A stretch of DNA of 64,000 nucleotides. Origin: Malurus cyaneus samueli (Eukaryota > Chordata > Aves > Passeriformes > Maluridae). The notes under the pieces were generated by a model. That model worked only from the letters and a program-made list of their open reading frames with translations. It was not told the origin of the DNA and did no database searches. The DNA lies in contig CM019217.1 in NCBI GenBank assembly GCA_009741485.1, positions 39,069,303-39,133,302 of the forward strand. The letters are read 5' to 3'. The position numbers were made by a program, and so were the translations under genes. This document shows, in pieces, positions 51,010 to 63,876 of this stretch. The stretch's first letter is position 1. Each line of letters starts with the position of its first letter.

Positions 51010-51399
51010 GTTCTTTCTGTCTTGTCCCTTTCCTGCAAAGTGTCTTTTCCCTGGCCGTGGCAAAGTTCAGGACTGTCACCATACTGCCATACAGAACCAC
51101 GGGGTTGCTGCACAATGGTGAGAGCCAGACCTAAGACTCAGGCTTAGGAACTTGATAATTACTTCAAGATGAATTTTATGTGTGACTAAGAGTATTAAAT
51201 CAGGGAACACTTTTCACTTAAGCTTTTTCCTCAGAATAGTGGGATACCTCTCTAACAGGTAAATAGAAAGCAGAAGAAGACTGCAGCATTCCATTTAGGA
51301 TCAGAAGGATGTCTGCATGCTGCTCACCACAAACACTTCCAATGGCCTTTGTCAAGGTGTGGTGGTCATCAATTTTTCTATCAGTCAGAGGATACCCAC
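51010..51399 (+). repeat. 390-bp inverted-repeat arm A (unidentified family)
   Basis: Reverse-complementing this segment gives an almost full-length match to 55254-55643, with the same length and no gap in the part compared. I count about 17 differences over about 382 aligned bases (roughly 95-96 % identity). Seven of these fall in one 10-base spot at a near-palindrome (51130-51148). The segment begins GTTCTTTCTGTCTTG. It has no CR1, LTR or SINE features that I recognise and no open frame of note. Only a weak hint of terminal inverted ends exists: GTTCTT at the left and GAAGAAC at 51402-51408. It could be a copy of an unnamed dispersed repeat or half of a local inverted duplication. Confidence 0.85.
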
Positions 51400-54300
51400 A
51401 TGAAGAACCAACATACAGTTTGACTTGTGTAAAATGATACTTTAAAACAAATGTGGTATGATTCTGCTATTTTTTTTTCCTATCTTGAGAGAAAACTAAG
51501 TATATTGCTACAGCACTTATTTCAAGAATTTGATCATGGTAACTTGTTGCATATTTTGTTTCTACGAAGCTTTCTGTTGTTCAGACAGTTTTAAAAATCT
51601 TTGGATTAATTTCCAGTTACAAGAAAGAGGTGTTCCAAGCAATCAGAGAGACTAGCAAGACACAAGCCAGTAGTAAATCTTTGTAGGTACAAATTACAGA
51701 TTCAGCATGTGCCAAAAATAATAAAAATTATTTTTTTTATAAGAAGGTGTGGTATCGTACATTACTTCTGTAGTTTCTTATCTTCCTAATGTCAACACAC
51801 GTATTAATTTTTGTGTCAATATGTAACATAAAATCCTACCTAAAAAAAAGCTATCACTCTCTTTCTCTGCAAAGCTTGAAGAACTTTGCAATTGGTATCT
51901 TTTTTTTTTTTTTTTTTTACATTTTTCTGGTGTCTCATGTAAAGAATTATTTAAACAGTGCTGTTGGCTATTTTTGAACTGGAATGACTTTCAGAATATA
52001 ACTTATTTGAGAAATTTTAAGGGACACTCATCTTTCATTTAATTGTTTATCCATCAGCAGGTTTGAATGTTTGGCTTGTTCTTACTTTTTCTAGTAGCAT
52101 CAAACCTTTTAGACTTACAAAGGTGCAAGTTAAAAGACATTCTAAGGAGGTTTTAAGCAAACGCTGAAGTTGCTTCCCTTTCTTGAAACCATGAAAGTTT
52201 TATACAGTCTCCAGTGAAGTTAATTACTGCTGTAATGAGTATAAATCAGTTCATAGGGACCAAGGAGCAGTGAGTAGGGTCAGATGCTATTCAACTATAG
52301 AGAAAAAATGAAAGGTGATCTGCTGCCATTTAAATAGAAATATTTGGGATGTGATGCAAATCCTCTATTAAGAAATTAAGCATTATGACTCATTATCCCA
52401 GAGTGTGCTGATTTACTACAAATTCTCTTTTCTACATATTTTGCTATCTGTTTTATCTTACTCAATTTTCATTTTGTCTTCAATGAAGTGGTATGCTGAA
52501 TTATAATAATATATAAATAAAATATATAATTATAAAACTCCTTGTCAGTAGACAAAAGTTTAATAGTTGTATCTATTTGTATTAACACTGATTAAATTTA
52601 CAAGCAATCATGCATAATGCTATACATGTACAATTAAATATACAGGTGCAGGAAACATTTCTTCAGAGAAAAATCTTAAGTTTCAACTCAAAAATTTTTA
52701 CATAATTTAAAAAATGACGCATCAAAATAAACACACTGTGATTAGTTTATGCCCCAAGTTACAGTACAGCAGGGAATATGGTATCCTCCTGCTCTAAACT
52801 GTGCATTGAAAGAGAATCACTTCTTTGGCTTTCTCTCCTGCTCCTCCCTCTCTCCCCATATAGGAACCCTAGAGAGGCTGGCATCCTAATGCAAGGGCTT
52901 AGTTGGCACAAATATCCCTCTTTTGGCTGCCTCCAGTTGAATTTCTCAGCATGTCCCATGGAGGCTGCAAAGCACACCAGAGACTGAGGGCCAATCACAC
53001 CTCCTTCCTATCCTTTCACTTCTGAAGTGGTTTGTCAGCAATGCTTGTCCTATTTCCCCTAAACTCCCCTCCACTCTCTGTGTAAGCACACCCTTTGTAT
53101 AAATTTTCTGTAACACAGCATCTCTTCATACTTCTATCTGATAATTGCATCTGATGAAAAGGTGAGGAGGGTCGTACACTACAGGAAATTTATTGAAAGC
53201 TCATGACTATTCAAAATAGTCCCCTCCAACAAGTATAAGACAACACCCCACTCCCAGTCTCTTGGCATTGTGAACAAAAACAGTTTCTCAACACAATATC
53301 TGCAACTCTTACGGTGCTCTGTCCATCAATAATTTATCAGCATGAAACCCTCAAGCCATGCACGTTCCACATAGAGTCTCCACCAAGAGGAGAATCTGAG
53401 ATATATATTTGATTCTGGTGAGATGTGCTGCCATTTAGTTTCCTTTTATGAATACTTTCAGAAAGCACTGTGGATTTTGCCTTTTTTTCTGTAGTTTTCT
53501 TATTTTGATCTTAGCAGAAATAAATGAGTTTGAGGTAATGGTCTCACTGGACATACTGCATGAAATTCTAGGTATAGATCTGTAAAAGTTTTCTTGCTTT
53601 TTAGGACTTCAAAGCAGTTTCATGTTCAACCAAATCTTGAAAATTTCTTGGGTTCGGGGAATACAATGACGAAACAAGCTGCAGGAAAGTTATAAGGCAA
53701 GTGTAGATTTGTATCTGGAAATGCCTGAATTTTCTCATATAATGTATACAATTCCACTAGACACAGATTAACCCAATTTAAGAGACTCAATGGTAACAAG
53801 GAAAAGAAAAAATGCATAAATTACACAGAGAGAGGGAGAGAGATAACCCCAAATGAGTCTTCTACAGAAACAGCATCATAACTATCTCAATTACCATGTA
53901 AAGACAGAGAGCAGAACTGAAGAAATAGAAGCTGTCACAAAACATTTATCTCTGAATAACGAAAGAAACAAGAAGCAAGAAGTGAACTGAATACATTACA
54001 ATAATTGATTTATGCAAAATGTTGGTTAATTTTTTTTAAGACGTTATGATAAGAATGTTCTACAAGAAGTCAGAGCTGCCACTCTGGGAAAAAACACAGT
54101 AAAGCATAGTACAGTTGAAGAGAGCAGTCCATCAATTAAAAGATAAAATTATTAAATAATTACTTTGTTTGTGGCTAGTTTTGGTCAATAATAAATGACT
54201 CAATGCATCCTGCTGTGGCTGTGGATTGTTACCTCCATCTTATTTACTTCATTTCAGTAGTTTCACCTGTAACAACATATTCACTTAGTCATTAGTAAGA

Positions 54301-54992
54301 GCAGACATTTTGAATGACAAGCATTTTTCCCATGTGTTCCTTCATTGCTTTCTCCAGTGCTTCTAGAGATTTGTTTTGTAGTTATCCATCCCCAGCTGCA
54401 GATGAAATTTGGCATATTTCATATTTTTGATATTACAGTATTTGATGATTGCAACATAACAAATAGATTATCTATTCAAAAGGCACAGAAAAAAGCTCTC
54501 TTCTCCTCTTTTAAACACAAGCATTTCATTCTAATGTAATCATATTTCGTAGTATGAATTGGCCTCTGATAAATATGCCACATCCTGTTTAAACAGTTGT
54601 GCAGAAAATCACATCAATCTCCCATGAAATGCTATGCTTACAATATTACTAAATTATGGAAACCTGGTAGTTCAGAGTCTTTTCTTAACATCCTTCTCAC
54701 ATAACACACATCAATTAAGATGCCATTTTCTTTTAAGGCAAACATAGCACATTGCATTTGTCCTTTGAGTCTCCTACAGAACATCAGGGTGTGGTTTTAT
54801 TTAGAAAGATATTTCCCCAAAGTCACAGCAAAAAATACTGGGTGTGTATCAGCCACCAGAGCATTTAAGTTGTGGGGACTATAAGATTCTTTATTACCAC
54901 TAACACTGAAGACCAGAGAGATTTATTCACTGAGGTCAACAGAAATTTCAAGTGGCTACTATGTGGGAATTACAGGTTTTGCAATTTTCGTA
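51400..54992. other. AT-rich non-coding spacer between the inverted arms
   Basis: This forms most of the 3.85-kb loop between the two 390-bp arms. It holds a T tract (51900-51918), AT-rich low-complexity DNA near 52500 and no recognisable gene. Confidence 0.6.
51900..51918. repeat. T tract of 19 bp
   Basis: A simple homopolymer run; no linked element seen. Confidence 0.9.
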
Positions 54993-55253
54993 CAATCATA
55001 GAATGGTTTGGTTTGGAAGGGATGGACAAAAAAGATCATCTAGTTCCAGCCCCCTTGCCATGGGCAGGGATTGCTTCCACAAGACCAGACTGCTTAAAGC
55101 CTCATCCAACCTAGCTACAGGGATGGTGCATCCATCACTTCTCAGAGCAACCTGTTCCAGTGCCTCACCACCCTCACAGTAAAGACTTTCTTGCTCATAT
55201 CGAAACCAAACCTGTCCTTTCCCATCTTAAGGCTGTCCCCCTTGTCCTATCAC
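54993..55253 (-). mobile_element. CR1 LINE, 3' fragment abutting the inverted repeat
   Basis: CAATCATAGAATGGTTTGG opens the block, followed by 'ggaagggatgg', 'aagatcatctagttcc', 'ccatgggcaggga', 'caccaccctcacagtaaag' and 'ccccttgtcctatcac' in minus-strand CR1 order. It stops within a few bases of the point where similarity to arm A begins (about 55254). This is one of the better-preserved CR1 copies in the window. Confidence 0.92.
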
Positions 55254-55643
55254 ATGGGTATTCTCTGAATGATAGAAAAATTGATGACCACCACACCTTG
55301 ACAAAGGCCACTGGAAGTGTTTGTGGTGAGCAGCATGCAGACATCCTTCTGATCCTAAATGGGATGCTGCAGTCTTCTTCTGCTTTCTATTTACCTGTTA
55401 GAGAGGTATCCCACTATTCTGAGGAAAAAGCTTAAGTGAAAAGTGTTCCCTGATTTAATACTCTTAGTCACACATAAAATTCATCTTGAAATAATTGTCA
55501 GGTTCCTAATATCAAGCCATAGGTCTGGCTCTCACCATTGTGCAGCAACCCTGTGGTGCTGTATGGCAGTATGGTGACAGTCCTGAACTTTGCCACGGCC
55601 AGGGAAAAGGCACTTTGCAGGAAAGGGACAAGACAGAAAGAAC
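55254..55643 (-). repeat. 390-bp inverted-repeat arm B (unidentified family)
   Basis: This is the partner of 51010-51399 in reverse orientation. It ends GACAGAAAGAAC at 55643, matching GTTCTTTCTGTC at 51010. Its other end lies directly against the truncated 5' side of a CR1, and that CR1 is not found next to arm A. At 55505-55525 it has CCTAATATCAAGCCATAGG where arm A has a near-palindrome. Confidence 0.85.
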
Positions 55644-58134
55644 AAGAACTACCATTGATTAGGAAGATTTGTCGATAGACAATAGATCAGGCTTAAGAGA
55701 CTTCTCCTTTGGCCTGATATAAAATACTCGCTTCATTTGGACTCTTCTGTTAATTTTTTTCTCAATTGTAAAATGAGAACAACAGTATTTGAATATTACA
55801 TAAATCCTCAGTGAGCTTGAAATACTTGAGTATGATGCTGCATGTGTTGTAAGCAAGCCTATCTGCATCTCAAAGTCAAGCTCCATGTGAGAGACGACAT
55901 GATCATTGTCTAATGATCCTGGTAACAGGCAGGACAGAGCAAGTATTTACTCTGAGCTAGGCCATCTGCATTCTTGGTTCAGCAGGTAAAATTTTATCAG
56001 TAATATGTATTTCCCAACTATGAGTCTCTTGGCAGATTGAAAAATTACTTTGAAGAAGTAAGGGGAAGCACAGAAGGAAATTTGACTGTAAATTAAGCTT
56101 TATAATATTCCCGTGAGATATTTCTTATTTATTACTGAGGAATTGTGCTGCTCATCTTAATGTTAACTGGTACTGTAGATGATCTGAGCCTTGAAATAAG
56201 ATCATGTCTTTTGAAGCCTGTAGTTACTATGATGATTTTGGCCATAGTGTCCCTCTGAGACATACATTGACTTCCTGGCAGAAATAAAAAAAATACCCTG
56301 CACACTCCAGGTTAGTCCTTATCTCTGTGTTTTATCATGAAAACTTACCTTTCCTTTATACCTCAGCTTTGCATTGTATCAGTCTTTTTAATATATACAC
56401 TGAAAATACATGCTGAGCTGTAGAATTGAGTACATCCCAGGTCAAGAGCTCTGGAAAGTACTTTAGGAGCTGAGTTGTCTTAGTACATCTTAATGGCTTT
56501 AGAGCACAGCTCTGAATTTTCCTGTCATTGTTGGAAATGGACAGACTCTGTTCCTGGACGGAAGGTGGAAGCCAAAGCAATGTTGGCCAGCTGGTTCACA
56601 AGGATGCTGCAGTGTCAGCACATTGCAGAGCCAAAGGGCCAGATGGTGACAGACCAGACCGCTACTGGAGGGGATGCCTATTCTCACTGCTGCAAGCACC
56701 CGCAGCTGTAGCTGGGACAAGCCAGCTCATTTCTGTCCATCTTTCCAAGTGCAACTGATCACTCCTGTACTACTACTTGGAAGTTAAAATGAGTGACGGC
56801 CTAATCAACTTTATGAAGTGAACTCTGTGTTTCTCTTTAGCACTGCTGGATCCAGCCTTATATATTGATCCCACTCAAACAATATTTCAGTTTGTTGTTT
56901 ACAACTCAATTCTTTTTTATATTCTCTATTTCCTTTCCAAAGCAGCTGTTTGCAGTCCCACTTCTAATGAGCTTGGTACCCACCTGTTTCTCATTGAAGT
57001 TGATAATAAAACTTCACTCTGGATGAGAGGGTAGGGAAAGATGCAATTACAGCCTTTTCCTATGTGAAATTCAATTTTTCCCCTAATACAGTGCTCTGTG
57101 CACTCATCATAACAACAGATACAAATTGAATCGAGAGTCAGCTCCACCAACAGCAGGGCTCCAAAGAGCAGGAAAAAATGGAGACAACTAATAGCATATA
57201 CGTGGAAAAGCTCCATCTTTTCCTCATAGTGCCTTTCTCTGCTGCTGAGAGCAATCCACGAGAAATGTTTATGCTTTAAAATATCTTACATTTGTTCTTC
57301 TGTCACAGTTAAGTTTCTGTAACTGCATAAGTGTTGTTTTGATGGCCCTCTTTTTGAGAAGTACACAGCCCCCTGGAGGGTTGCATCGATCCACGGCTAC
57401 AGGATCAGCAGCAGCTCCCTTGCGTTGGGCTCAGACAACTTCCTTCAGAGGCAACTTCACATACTGCCTTTCTTATACATTTGCTTAGCTCCCCCCTAAC
57501 AACAAATAACATTTCTGGCTTATACTTCACTTATTTGGAGCTGTAACCTCTCTCTCTGATGGATAGAAACCTTCTGCAGTTTTCAGCCTGCATATAATTA
57601 TGCTTATTCACTTTGATGCAGTGTTTGTTGCTTACCTTATATAGCTATTTTCCCTCCACGATTCATATACATTTGCAGTAGTTACAGAAGCAATGATACC
57701 TCCCTTATACTTCTGCAAACTCAGTTTTCTACTGCTTTAAATTTCACCCTATAAGATAGGCTGCTTATTTGATCTTTTTTTTTTTCTTAAGAAATTAATA
57801 TCAGAGAAATAATTAATTCTATATTTAATAGAGGCTGTATTTCCTGATCTTCAGTGGAAATACTTCACATGTGATCTGTCTTAGGGTCATATTTAATTTT
57901 TCTCAGCCTAGATCAAATTGCTGACTGACACATGCATTAGGAATGTCAGGCTTTTTTCCTTACTGTTGAGGTATTCCCTCTTAAATACATTGTCTTCATG
58001 TATCTTATATTTAAGCTGTGAAATTCTATCACATCACCGTTCTTCTACACATAATTCTCCTAAGGTATATTCTGGTAGCCCTGTAGAGATAATATAGGAA
58101 TATAATTACAACTGCATAAAGGACCACCAACCAG

Positions 58135-58175
<41 letters not shown>

Positions 58176-61100
58176 AAAAAAAGCTCCAAAAAGGAGGCCT
58201 TTAAAATTCCCAAAAATGGAAGTTAAAACCCTTCTCTAAACAACTGCATTATTGGCACAACCTGTAGCTGGTTCTATACTTGTAGATCTAACACTTACCC
58301 CTTTTTCTTCCATCTGAATGGAGGAATTTCAAAATATCTAATATCATACTCTTACAAAGCCTCAGCTCACTTTCTCATTGAAAAATCAAAGACTGTCAGA
58401 GGTTCTATTATAATATTTCTTTGATACACCGTCAGTGCAACAGCTTACAACATTTCCAATTTACTACTTCTGAGACTGATGAAGTAATTAGAAATAAATA
58501 CTTTATTATTAATCTTTCAGTCTGTCCAGTAGGTTTCATTGACTGGGTTCACGAGTGTACAATACACATAAGAAACTGGTTAAAATTTTATCTCATGCTT
58601 TTGCAAAAGAATTTTTTTCTCTATATTTTTTTTTACTGGTCATTCATTACCTGCTAAAGCTGTCATACAGATTTTTGTTTTCAGAGATTTCTTAATTCCA
58701 AAATTACAACAAAAAGGTTAAAAGACACTCCAGAGCTTTGCTGCTTTTATTTTCTGTGCTTAGGATATGACATTTCTCCATCTAATATTATGTACTCTAG
58801 TTTTCATCCAGCACACACAGGTGTCCCATTATGTTTAGCATAAATTAAATCAGATTCGCTCAAGAGAAATGCAAAAGAGCGAACATTAAAGAACTACTTT
58901 ATATTCAGAAAAGAATGAAGTCATTTAAATAAACAATGTTTGTTCCTAGAACTATAATAAAAACATTTATATCTACCTGTTTCTGGATGAAGTAGTTTAG
59001 TGAAATACAGCTTCCAATGCCTCTTAAACACAGAAAGCAATTTCAAAAGGCAGAAATAATGAGCCCTTCAAGTCAAAGAGAGGCAAAGATCTTAAAACAA
59101 AAGGATTTTTACATGCTGATACAAGAGATCTCTGAGGAGCATAAGGTCAAAATAATGGTTAGAAATATGTTTTTGGAAAAAGGAAGCTGAAAACTCTGTG
59201 TAGATTCTGTGACACACTAATCCTTCCCATAGTCCTTTGCCTACTCACTGCCAAGCCAGCAGAAATGCAACTTTGAAATTTAATATTTCAATTTAAATAT
59301 TAATGGAAACAAAAAAGAGCAATTCTTTTCCAAACCTTCAGAATAAAGGAGATAGTTTTAGTTCAAAAATCCACTGATCTGAGACATACCCCATCTGCAT
59401 TATAATAATTGTGATCTTTGTTAATCTAATTGTTGGAAATACAGCATTCCAAAGAATTCCAAGAAATCACATAAAGAAAGCTTATAACAATAGAAAAATC
59501 AAGACTACTTATATGCCCTTACATTCCTGCCAGCTCAGAATAGTACATAAAAAAAACCCAAAACAACAGGAATATTATCTGAAAAGTGATATTGTTACAA
59601 ATAGAGGCCTGAATTGTAGTATTTCTGTGGTTCTTCCAATAAAAACCCCTGCCCTCCATACTTGTAGATACAGGGAATTTCCATTTTTTTGTCATTATTG
59701 AAAAATTGCATAAAGTCATGAGCTATTGGAATGATGCACATTTGGGAAATAATCCCTTCTTTCTTAGATTATTAGATATGAATATAATCCCATTATTAAA
59801 AACAAACAAACAAAAATATTTATCACAAAACTGGAGCAATTCTGATTTTGAAATACATGTGCCTTGAAATATAGCTTTTCTGGAGATAATCTGAAAATCC
59901 ACTAAAATTAAGTGCTTGATCATATATCAGAGAAGGAATGCAATTTTGGGCTATTTTGGCCGATATTATTAACATGTAGTATTAACCAATGCTCATCAGA
60001 AATCCAGACATCCATGGTAGTATAGATCATTTTCTTTCAAGAAAACGCCTGCAAAAAAACTACAAAGAAGGCTATCAAAACTCAAACCTGCTAGGTGACT
60101 GGTTTGGGTTTATGTATTAGTAACAGACAAGGATTTAATAATAAAAAAAGCAGTTTAAAGCCAGGTTTTTTCATGTTCACATCAAAAATGCATGTGGACA
60201 TGAGATTCTTCTGTCATGAGAACAGTTTCTAACTAATGTTCAAACAAGAATTAAGCCCTATGCTACCCAGCTCACTAGCACTAGGTAAAACTTAAGAATT
60301 GCAACGCTGATGCCATGGAAATAATTATGCTATCAGAAACTCAAGTATATTGGAGATTACCCTCCAGAGTTAAATAACTATTAAGTGTTTAAATAATGCT
60401 ATTATTCTTAAAGTTGCCAAAGATCAAGGAAATTAAGAGAAAAAAATAACCTTAAATGGATGAATCAAACATTCTTATTTTTGTGTTTAAGGATGTGTGC
60501 ATTGAGTGAAATGTCAAGGCATAAATTGAAGACCCGAATCTCTCGCATAGTCAGCAGGATTTTTGGAATAAGTTTTTCAAGCTCTAAAAAAATTAACTTT
60601 CCGAGCAAAAACACTACAAAGTTTTCAGGGTGGTGTAATAGGCTGGTTGTAGGGGTATCAGGGCAGTTCCTTTAATGTCTGAAAAGTCTGTTGTTGCAGA
60701 AAAAAACAGGTCTGAATACAGAATGCTGAGGTATTAAACAAAAATAGCAACATCCTTCATCTAGAGTGAACTTGTAAGCATTAATTGAGGACGCTCCAGT
60801 AGAAAGCAGCAAAGCAACAGAGTCCCAGAGACACCAAACCACAGGAATGTGAAATTCTTTGACGATCATGATATTTTATTTTTTTTTTGTCAACAGTCAG
60901 ATCTACCCTGCATAAAATTTTGAATATCCCTTAATAACTCTTTGGCACTTCCATCAAGTGTGCCTGCTTTGGTGGCACTCCTTTGCTGTTCTGACAGGTT
61001 AGCTCTCCTTACGTGGTGACAGAACCATTCTGGTTTCTGCTCCCTCGAGGTTAGCAACATCTTTTCTTTCCAAAATTCAAAGTCTCCAGAGGTAGAAGGT

Positions 61101-63537
61101 GAAATGTACTAAAAAGCTTCCTTTCCCCCTATTCTTTCTTTAGTCCTACCTTCCTAGAGATATTTGGAACTGACATAAGTGCATTTGAATCCTTAAATTA
61201 AAAAAAAAAACCATAACAAAAAAATAAAACAAAATTAACCCCCCAAAAGCCCCACAGGGATTTTATCTACACAGGTTTTATACAGTGAAATATTAGTCAT
61301 CTGTCCGTTCAGTTATCTTAAACAAATTATTTTTCTCAATAGAGAAGGTGAGAAAATTGACAAGAATCACTGCCAATATCCCCATAAAACCTTGTCTTCC
61401 ACTCCATGGTGGAACAAAATATTTCTAGTTAAGGGAATATCACTGCAATGACTTTTTTCTTTGAAAATTAACTAGCAATAACACTAGTGAAATCATACTA
61501 TATATAACTTCGTATTCAAACTACCTGAATTTAAAATCCTACTCTTTGAAATAAAAAAAAATCTTGAGAGATTTGGAGCTGCCATTTTCCCCCCTTCAGC
61601 ATCTCCAGCAGAACTGTTTCTGTTTATCAAGCAGCAACAGAATCAGTGTTTTGCACAGGGACATAAACATGATTTTTAAAAGTTAAAATATGTAGCTAGC
61701 AAGATGAAAAATGCATAACAAGAAACATTGCAGTATTTTAGGGATAAAAGGACCAACTAAAGCTATATAACAGCAAAGCCAAAAGCAAAAACAGCAAAAA
61801 AAGTGAAACAAAGCCAACCACATTGTCCCTCCTGAGCTGAGAAGGCCAAGAACACACAGCAAAGAACAAGACTCAATATGACCTGCTGCTGAACAGAAAC
61901 AAAAGTCGTGATTCTTGGAACAAGAAAAGTTAAAGCAGTTCTCTCACACTGATTTTGTGTTTTTCCATATCTCAAAGTTTCTTCAAGCTTTGTGAGCACT
62001 TAGCAGAATTTATGCAGCTTGCTTATATTTTAGAAACTTTGCTACCAACTTATATGCATAGGGAATGCAGCGGAAGGGGAAGGAAATCAGCTGAACCTTT
62101 CCAGGCAATTAGTTATGCATCAGATAAGTTGTTTGCTACAGCTGCAAAACTGTACTTCTTTTTTGATTTGGGATTCAAATTGACTCATAAATATTGAAAT
62201 TATAAGCTTAAGGAAGTGGTACTATTTGATGCATGGCCTATTTTGAAGAATTGTTCTAACAGAGAAGTGATGGTGCAAGTGTCACCATTTCAGTCTGCTG
62301 CTCTACCAACACTTTGCTGACCTTCTCCATGACAGGCTGGTCTAGAGATTATGCTGTCACTATGCACTAGTGCCTTAATGTTACTACTGCACAGCTCCTA
62401 GAAGCCCTTGGGTTGGATTTTCATTCCTAAATGCTTTCCTCACAGTTAGCTATTCCAGTGCTGAAGGACCTAGCCCCAGTCTGCTTTACAGACCACCTAT
62501 ACAAAATCTGCAGTAGTTTTTCTATACTATTTTAAAGTATTTTGGGATTTTTACCTTCCTCTCAATAAAACTAGCTGTGCAACTCAGCCTGCTACAGCCT
62601 GCTTTTCCTTTTACTTCTACAGCTACTTGAATAGCAGTTTTCTGCACTGCATAATTGATATTCTGCTTTCTGAGAGCAGGCTGTCCCCAGGTGTCATGAC
62701 TATCACTTTACAAGGAAACCAAACTGTTTCAGCAGTTGCAGTTGTCCTTCTAGATCCAGACTGCAAATTTCAGTGCTTTGGGTCCTCTTGTATGACTGCA
62801 GAAATAACAATAATCAAACTGACTCTTCCACTTCATGGCAATTATGAAAATTACTTTCTTTCATTTTGGTTTGGAACATTCAATAATATCAATAAAATCA
62901 GAACAAAAATTCATTTTTTTCTATTCAAACAAGCAAGCATGCAAGATTGAGTACCTTTTTTTAGTTCAATCTAAAGGTCAAATCTCTCCTCCCTTTATGC
63001 CCCAGGATTGCTTTCCATCATACAGAGAAAAAAGCAACGTCTTGGATTTCCCTCTGTTTTACAAATCCCAAGCCATTTGTCATGTTGTCAAATTTTGCAT
63101 ACCTTTACTATTCCCTACTAAAATCTGCATCAACCATTAATATCCACAATAACTCTTAATACCAGTAGTAATCATTAAAGTGAAAATTCAGATAGAAACA
63201 TTCTAACCTGTTTGATTGGGGTTGTTTCATAACATGCAAGCATTCCACATACTTTTCCTGGCCCCCTTTGCCAATGAGATTTGCAATATTATGGCATTCA
63301 TATGCAATGCCCTATTATTTGATGAGAGCAATTTCGATTTTTTTTAGCTACCTAGCTATCATATAGGTGATGTTAATGTCACCATTACATATTATAATAT
63401 CCTTCACCCTTGATAAGCTTCTAGCATTCAACATCATGATTTCCCCCACGTGTGGTATCTCCGAGTGTGGTCAGACTACAATTCAGGAGAGGTAGCTCTA
63501 TTTTTTCCATCACCTGCATTTAAAAATCCTTAATTTC
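55644..63537. other. AT-rich non-coding DNA
   Basis: Nearly 8 kb with no recognised gene or transposon. A GC-richer patch at about 56500-56730 has overlapping short frames on both strands without a recognisable product, and a second small one lies at about 57340-57440. The A tract at 58135-58173 is listed separately. Confidence 0.6.
58135..58173. repeat. A tract of 39 bp
   Basis: This is the longest homopolymer in the window, followed by CC and more A runs. No AATAAA or retrocopy body was recognised to its left. Confidence 0.95.
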
Positions 63538-63876
63538 TTATTTTTCCTGTTTCAGATCCCTTCTGTCTCTTGATCCTGAGGATGCAGGACTCTGGTAAGG
63601 TTTCTCTGTAGATCTTTCTGCCACTGCTTCTGATGGCTGTTTTGATATTAGGTTGCTTTGCTTGAGCATACTGAATTTCTTTGCCCACACCATGCAAGAT
63701 TTACTGTTGATGTTTCCTTCTAAGAAATGAAGTTTCTCAGCTATCAAGGTTTTAAAACTCTCACCACTCTTGAACATCACGTTCTCAGGCACATTCGTTC
63801 TTCTCCTTGACCTTGATTCTCTTTTGCTCTGTGCTCTCACCTGCCTCATTGAATCCTGCTTAGAGGGATGTGCCAC
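63538..63876 (-). other. candidate coding segment (about 112 codons), unidentified
   Basis: A minus-strand frame of 112 codons ends in ...LKQEK and a TAA at 63538. The first ATG in it is 8 codons in (SMRQVR); a CTAAG/CAG-type acceptor could lie just before. The predicted peptide is rich in Ser, Lys, Arg, Glu and Gln with few hydrophobic residues, as in a disordered tail, and its codons look more coding-like than those of other frames here. No domain, membrane segment or known family is recognised, and no AATAAA was seen close downstream. It could be the last exon of a gene lying to the right of the window, a decayed gene or chance. Confidence 0.25.
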
